From an uncultured Lactobacillus sp. (GTDB taxonomy: Bacteria; Bacillota; Bacilli; Lactobacillales; Lactobacillaceae), in the NCBI RefSeq assembly GCF_902491705.1, contig NZ_CABUIW010000046.1:1-17473 (forward strand): a stretch of 17,473 bases of DNA, written 5' to 3'. This document shows positions 13,296 to 17,473 of the stretch, piece after piece. Each line of letters begins with the position of its first letter. Within the stretch, counting starts at the first letter, position 1. The notes under the pieces are model-generated. The model did no database searches, was not told where the DNA came from, and worked only from the letters and a program-made list of their open reading frames with translations. The position numbers and the translations under genes were made by a program.

Positions 13296-14558
13296 ATGGC
13301 AAAATTTGATATTTTAGAAGATTTGAAGTGGCGCGGCGCCATTAATCAAGAAACTGATGAAGAAGGCTTACGCAAGTACTTAGCTGAACACGATGATTTG
13401 GCTCTTTACTGTGGTACTGACCCAACTGGTGACTCACTTCACATCGGTCACCTTATCCCATTCATGATTTTGAAGAGATTCCAAATGGCAGGTTACCACC
13501 CAGTAATTTTAATCGGTGGTGGTACTGGTGTAATCGGTGACCCATCAGGCCGTAAGACTGAACGTGTTTTACAAACGGCAGAACAAGTTAAGCACAATGA
13601 AGAAAGTTTAACTAACCAAATGAAGAAGTTATTTGGTACTGAAAACTTTGAAATCAGAAACAATGCTGAATGGCTTGGCAAGCTTAACTTGATCGATTTC
13701 TTGCGTGACTACGGTAAGTTCTTCCAAGTTAACAACATGATCAACAAGGATGTTGTTGCTAGCCGTCTTGAAAATGGTATTTCATTTACTGAATTCACTT
13801 ACCAAATTTTACAAGCTATCGACTTCTACCACTTGAACAAGGATGATGGCGTTCAATTACAAATCGGTGGTAGTGACCAATGGGGCAACATCACTGCAGG
13901 TATCGACTTGATCCACAAGCTTGAAGGCGCAGATCGTCCAGCATTTGGTTTAACTATTCCATTGATGCTTAAGGCAGATGGTACTAAGTTTGGTAAATCA
14001 GCTGGTGGTGCTGTATGGCTTGATCCTGAAAAGACTAGTCCTTACGAATTTTACCAATTCTGGATTAACCAAGACGACCGCGATGTTGTTAAGTACCTTA
14101 AGTACTTCACTTTCCTTAGCCGCGAAGAAATTGAAGACTTGGCTGAAAAGACTGAAAAGGAACCTTGGAAGCGTGCTGCTCAAAAGAAATTGGCAGAAGA
14201 AGTTACTAAGTTCGTTCACGGTGAAGCAGGCTTGAAGGAAGCTCAAATGATTACTGATGCTTTATTCTCAGGCGACATTAAGAACTTGTCAGTAACTCAA
14301 ATTGAACAAGGCTTGAAGAATGCTCCAAGTGCAGAAGCTGGTTCAGAAAAGAAGAACTTGGTTGACTTCTTAGTTGATACCAAGATCGAACCTTCAAAGC
14401 GTCAAGCACGTGAAGATATCAAGAACGGTGCTATTTACGTTAACGGTGATCGTGAACAAAGCGTAGACTTTGACGTTGATCCATCAAGTGCATTTGATGG
14501 TAAGTACGTAATTATCCGTAAGGGTAAGAGAAAGTACACTTTGGTTACAGTTAAATAA
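13296..14558 (+). CDS. tyrS: Tyrosyl-tRNA synthetase
   Basis: Class I synthetase charging tRNA-Tyr; 420 residues, normal length. The N-terminal Rossmann fold has LYCGTDPTGDSLHIGHL with HIGH at 49-52. The second signature is KFGKS at 231-235, the tyrosyl variant of KMSKS. The S4 RNA-binding domain lies at about 355-420 (PSKRQAREDIKNGAIYVNG). ATG 13296 follows GGAGG by five bases; an in-frame start at 13284 overlaps that ribosome site and is rejected. Codon use is strongly biased. Control is by the T-box. Confidence 0.98.
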   Translation: MAKFDILEDLKWRGAINQETDEEGLRKYLAEHDDLALYCGTDPTGDSLHIGHLIPFMILKRFQMAGYHPVILIGGGTGVIGDPSGRKTERVLQTAEQVKHNEESLTNQMKKLFGTENFEIRNNAEWLGKLNLIDFLRDYGKFFQVNNMINKDVVASRLENGISFTEFTYQILQAIDFYHLNKDDGVQLQIGGSDQWGNITAGIDLIHKLEGADRPAFGLTIPLMLKADGTKFGKSAGGAVWLDPEKTSPYEFYQFWINQDDRDVVKYLKYFTFLSREEIEDLAEKTEKEPWKRAAQKKLAEEVTKFVHGEAGLKEAQMITDALFSGDIKNLSVTQIEQGLKNAPSAEAGSEKKNLVDFLVDTKIEPSKRQAREDIKNGAIYVNGDREQSVDFDVDPSSAFDGKYVIIRKGKRKYTLVTVK

Positions 14559-14584
14559 ATGAAAATTAAAAGCATTAGAATATA

Positions 14585-15362
14585 AGCTGTACCGTGTCAA
14601 GTAGACAGCTAAAAAATATATACTAATTGTTAATCAGCTCGCATAAACATGCGAACTGATTTTTTTATTTTTCCCGAATTTTTATAGCATTCATATTGTC
14701 TGATTTTGTGTTTAATCTCTTTGTTTGAACTGTATTTTGCTTCTTTCCTGATTTCTCTAGCTGTTTTACTATTAAATCGTTAATCGTTCTTGTGTATCAT
14801 GACTGATATAATACTTTATTGTTTTATCAAAGACTTGTTTCGTTTCTTCATAGTTGTTTACGTCTGGATACATAATCATTCTCATTTTCTTTATCAGCCT
14901 TCTATCGGGTTATTATCAAATACAGCAACCGATTCTGGACATTGATTGTATCGTGTTGTGTTGCTTTAAGTATACAGTTCGAACAAATTGAAATCCTCGA
15001 TTACTATTAAGCACTGCATGATCTATTTGCTTCATTATCTCAAGCTTCTTTAGTACATGTTTTTAGTACGTGTTCAACTAAAGCAGTATCATTGTTATTG
15101 GCTTAAAGTATAGTCAACTGGGAAACTGTCATAGAGATTTTAAATAGTGCAGAGATATATCTTTTGATTTGTTTTGGGAATCTTTTTTCGGTAATATCAG
15201 TACACTATTTTTCATGAGGCTTAGAGGCATTAAAATCTTGTTGCAAAATAGCTGTTTTTTTAGTTCAAGCGGCTCTATGACATGAGGGGTAGTACTAGTT
15301 TCTAAAACTTCTGCAGGTGGATAGGATCTTTCATTATTTAACTGCTTTGAGTTTAACTTCAT
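14585..15362 (-). pseudogene. Decayed IS3-family element with frameshifted transposase OrfB
   Basis: Read leftwards, the pieces of one IS3 OrfB appear in order across changing frames. They are FNASKPHEK-stop-CTDITE (about 15190-15230, first catalytic Asp in TDIT, a Trp turned to TAG); YISALFKISMTVSQL (about 15130-15170); NNDTALVEHVLKTCTKEA (about 15040-15100); LNSNRGFQF (about 14985-15010), where the second catalytic Asp has become Asn; SMSRIGCC; NNPIEG (about 14897-14915, catalytic Glu present); and YPDVNNYEETKQVFDKTIKYY. The end sequence GCTGTCTACTTGACACGGTACAG lies at about 14588-14610, just after tyrS. The opposite end was not found. It is certainly inactive. Confidence 0.8.
14632..14673 (+). 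terminator. Terminator downstream of tyrS, inside the IS relic
   Basis: AATCAG-C-TCGCAT pairs with ATGCGA-A-CTGATT (14632-14644/14649-14661, one mismatch), loop AAAC, then T7-A-TTTTT. It is the first convincing terminator for tyrS and lies beyond the IS end at about 14588, so tyrS appears to use an IS-borne terminator. Confidence 0.75.
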
Positions 15363-15789
15363 AACTAAATCCGCTTTTTTAGTATAGTAGTATCTAATTA
15401 ATTGAAACGTAAACCATAGATGTTTTTTGTCAAGCAGGTGAAGGTGGCTAGCAAGTTTTTAAATCATATACAGAAGAACCTAAGTTAGGTCCAATAGTGG
15501 ATAAATCGAAGTTCAAAAGATTAATGTAAAACCAAGATAGCCAACTAAGGGGGGATGGAAGATGAGAGATGGGCCCCTGTCTGGGTAGGCAAGTTAAATT
15601 GAGAAGCCTTTATGATGAGGTTAGATTATAAAGAAATTAAAGTTTGTAAGACAATATTTCGCTATGAATAAAGCTCAAATAGTTCGAATAAGGAGATAGT
15701 CTGTTACAAGGAAGACGTAATCTTTGATGGTAAACCTACTGGGATGCTTCTGGACATATTTACGAGTGGAAATAGGGCTATCATGAATT
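15363..15789. other. Non-coding or decayed stretch with short coding-like pieces
   Basis: No intact gene. On the + strand there are short coding-like runs broken by stops: QVFKSYTEEPKLGPIVDKSKF (about 15447-15510) and, from about 15672 into the next region, KEDVIFDGKPTGMLLDIFTSGN. They suggest at least one old protein gene destroyed by mutation. I recognise no family. Confidence 0.35.
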
Positions 15790-16050
15790 ATGATGAATCA
15801 GGATTACCTCAAAAAAGTCACAAAGGGTCATAATAAAAGAGATGTAGAAGTAAATATGAAATTAGTGAGTGTTTTAAGAAATATTAAGCAGAGATTAGAT
15901 AGTCTATTAAATGTTTTTAAGTTATTAATAAATATACATTTTTTAGAATTAGCGGTAAGAGATCTTTTTAAGAATTTTAACTTTCATATACAGAATAATT
16001 CAACAGGTAATCTTTCGAGTTATAATTTCAGGATATCAATGGTTAATTAA
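15790..16050 (+). other. Doubtful 86-codon ORF in decayed DNA
   Basis: The frame is open but no ribosome site precedes the ATG codons at 15790/15793. The product is AT-driven in composition (Asn, Leu, Phe, Ile), and the start overlaps a better-looking coding relic in another frame that ends near 15833. Probably chance or the tail of a broken gene. Confidence 0.2.
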
Positions 16051-16799
16051 ATTCTACTTTGGAAAAATAGGTAAATAGTAAGTCTTTTCTTTTTAGCCTG
16101 ATTTTTCTTGAAAGTAAAGGAAGATATTTTAGTTAAATCTAATAAGCTGGGTATATTGCAAGTTGATTCAATATCTTTTTTTATTAAATATAGAAAAAAA
16201 GAAAGGTGGTTACTTAATCTTTAGACTGGGACGTAAAAATTATACAAATACTTGCTTTAGCTGGTTGGAGCTTATCAATCAGAATTAAGTTTTTAGTCTG
16301 TTCTTTATTCTTTAATTATTTGTAATAGTTCTCGAGATTATGACATTTATATTCTTAGCAATAGGATATTTTTGTCTAACTATAAATTTTATGGGCTAAT
16401 GGTTATAGCACTTCTGATAATGTTGTAGTTAGATATTAAAGGCAAGCCTTTGTTTTGAGCTAAAATTGTAAAAATATAATTCAAGCTGGTTTTAAATCCT
16501 TGTTTTAGTTCAGTGACCATATGAGCTATTTATTGTGATGTTTTGGATCGGTTCTTCTTGATAACGATATTAATACCTGTTAAAGCCTGGATGATATTTT
16601 TCATTTGAGTTCTCTGGTAAATGACCTATTAGGCTTATCATAAATTTTATTGCCACAGACAGCAAGCTATTATTTAATTATGTAGCTTAAGTCTTGAGGA
16701 TTCAAATTTGATTCAAAGACTTATTGTATCAATTACTTTATTTTTTACTCATCATAAATTCTAAGTTTTGGATTTTATTTAATTTAGACATAATAAAAA
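16051..16799. other. AT-rich region without an intact gene
   Basis: Both strands are broken by stops. The only notable frame is a minus-strand relic at 16389-16604, listed separately. No repeats, tRNA or promoter arrangement is convincing. Confidence 0.5.
16389..16604 (-). pseudogene. Relic reading frame with one internal stop
   Basis: Starting at ATG 16604 the frame runs 71 codons with a single TAA after residue 24 (RSKTSQ-stop-IAHMVTELKQGFKTS). The downstream part (LNYIFTILAQNKGLPLISNY, then NIIRSAITISP) has a natural-looking mix of residues and ends at TAA 16389. Possibly the C-terminal part of a once larger protein. No family recognised. Confidence 0.3.
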
Positions 16800-16826
16800 C
16801 CGTAAAAGTGTCCAACTTTTATGGCT
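16797..16826 (-). terminator. Terminator of the flavin-binding protein gene
   Basis: CCGTAAAAGT/ACTTTTATGG (16800-16809/16815-16824, 10 pairs with one G:T), loop of five bases. On the minus strand it is followed by TTTTTATTATG, about 65 bases after the stop at 16891. Confidence 0.8.
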
Positions 16827-16890
16827 TATTTTAAAACGTGTTTTTTAATAATTTCAATTATTTAATTTGAAAAATGAAACTGTCTAAATT

Positions 16891-17256
16891 TTATTCGTAA
16901 ATTTCTTCGATATCGATATCTACAACGTAAGCGTTTGGTGCGCCTGCTTCAGTAGCGATCTTCTTTTGGTAATCGTCATCTTCGTGAATGTGAGCAGTAC
17001 CCTTGATACGTACGTTAGTGTGAGATGGAACGTCAGCTACAACAACAGCAGCCTTTGAACCGTTCTTTAAGTTCTCGTATGCGTGTGCCTTAGTCTTTTC
17101 AAGGTATTGTAAGTGACCGTTGTCGAGCACCTTCATTGATTGCTTAGGACCAACTTGTGGCTCACCGTTTGCATCAACAGTTGAAAGGTAAGCCAAGTGA
17201 GTCTTGAAGAATTCGATTTGCTTGTCAGTAAGTTTAGTTGAGTCTAATTTTTTCAT
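16891..17256 (-). CDS. Pyridoxamine 5'-phosphate oxidase family (FMN-binding split barrel) protein
   Basis: 121 residues. It starts at ATG 17256, where GAGGAGG lies eight bases upstream; a longer in-frame ORF includes the leader and is rejected. The sequence follows the single-domain split-barrel pattern: an N-terminal helix (DKQIEFFKTHLAYLSTV), the strand turn DANGEPQVGPKQSM typical of FMN binders, then KAAVVVADVPSHTNVRIKGTAHIHEDDDY. Such proteins bind FMN or F420-like cofactors and act in redox reactions; few have a known substrate. It is probably not true PdxH, being about half that length. Codon use is highly biased, suggesting strong expression. It ends at the hairpin near 16800. Confidence 0.85.
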   Translation of the reverse strand: MKKLDSTKLTDKQIEFFKTHLAYLSTVDANGEPQVGPKQSMKVLDNGHLQYLEKTKAHAYENLKNGSKAAVVVADVPSHTNVRIKGTAHIHEDDDYQKKIATEAGAPNAYVVDIDIEEIYE

Positions 17257-17293
17257 ATATAAGTCCTCCTCAAAATGTTTACTTGTTAACTTA

Positions 17294-17335
17294 ATTATAT
17301 AGATCTGTAACAATAAAATAATTGATATATATCAA
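17294..17335 (-). promoter_or_regulatory. Promoter with a CRP/FNR-type site at -41.5
   Basis: On the minus strand a TATAAT lies at 17299-17294, predicting +1 near 17287. The perfect 14-bp palindrome TTGATATATATCAA (17322-17335) fits the FNR consensus TTGAT-N4-ATCAA. Its centre falls at -41.5, the classic class II activator position, and no good -35 hexamer is present, as expected for activator-dependent promoters. Confidence 0.6.
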
Positions 17336-17435
17336 GAAAAATCAATTTTTTGTTTCTTTAACCTATATTTTATGAAGAGGTATAGAAAAAGTCTAAGAAA
17401 ACGCATTAGCGGTAAACAAAACATTCTAAGCTTAA

Positions 17436-17473
17436 TAGTGAATTGATTATCCGACGGGATAGTCGATTCACTA
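17436..17473. repeat. Strong 17-bp hairpin at the window edge
   Basis: TAGTGAATTGATTATCC and GGATAGTCGATTCACTA pair over 17 positions, with two G:T pairs and a GACG loop. It ends exactly at the last base, so a flanking T-run or a longer arm cannot be seen. It could be a terminator, an IS end or a palindromic repeat element. Confidence 0.6.

Noticed and set aside
14585..14610. AGCTGT...ACAGCT inverted repeat taken as a tyrS terminator
   Set aside because: Stem of only 6 bp with a 14-base loop, followed by A not T. It fits an IS3 terminal sequence instead.
15129..15362. 77-codon minus-strand ORF
   Set aside because: It overlaps IS3 transposase pieces readable in neighbouring frames (FNASKPHEK, TDITE), so it is a shadow frame of a decayed transposase.
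17257..17313. 19-residue extension of the flavin-binding protein
   Set aside because: It covers the ribosome site and leader, and runs past the predicted transcription start near 17287.

Overview
The window looks like a chromosomal stretch of a low-GC Lactobacillus of the acidophilus/helveticus/crispatus type. Reasons: low GC, strong AGGAGG-type ribosome sites, extended TGN-TATAAT promoters, a tyrosyl T-box, LCP/LtaS-type wall genes, and several IS3-family remnants. The species cannot be fixed from sequence alone.

Layout. 1-144 is the 3' end of an IS3-family element, directly upstream of a monovalent cation:proton antiporter (211-2046). Between 2047 and 2925 lies a tandem array that standard ORF calling misses. 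It has four copies, complete or partial, of an antisense RNA/terminator module and two 43-residue Fst-like type I toxins on the minus strand. Two internal units begin with a diverged relic of the last codons of the antiporter gene. A small broken gene follows (2994-3140). A minus-strand group at 3214-5831 encodes a Gfo/Idh/MocA oxidoreductase and two probably paralogous lipoproteins; the first lipoprotein gene has a 26-bp perfect palindrome over its -10. Then come gpmA (glycolysis), pcp (pyroglutamyl peptidase) and a short mutarotase-like protein. 8233-12990 is a cell-envelope cluster: an LCP ligase-type protein, a divergent PlsY-like protein and a 996-residue membrane protein with a C-terminal LtaS/sulfatase domain. 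tyrS (13296-14558) follows behind a complete T-box leader.

From about 14585 to 16880 the DNA is decaying: a heavily frameshifted IS3-family transposase, then AT-rich sequence with coding-like fragments. The last gene is a flavin-binding split-barrel protein of the pyridoxamine 5'-phosphate oxidase family (16891-17256, minus). A perfect TTGAT-N4-ATCAA (FNR-type) site is centred 41.5 bp before its predicted transcription start. A strong hairpin closes the window.

The least ordinary part is the Fst-like toxin/antisense array at 2047-2925. It appears to have grown by duplication and then been rearranged by deletions, leaving an apparently intact toxin unit, a toxin stripped of promoter and ribosome site, and an antisense RNA without a toxin.
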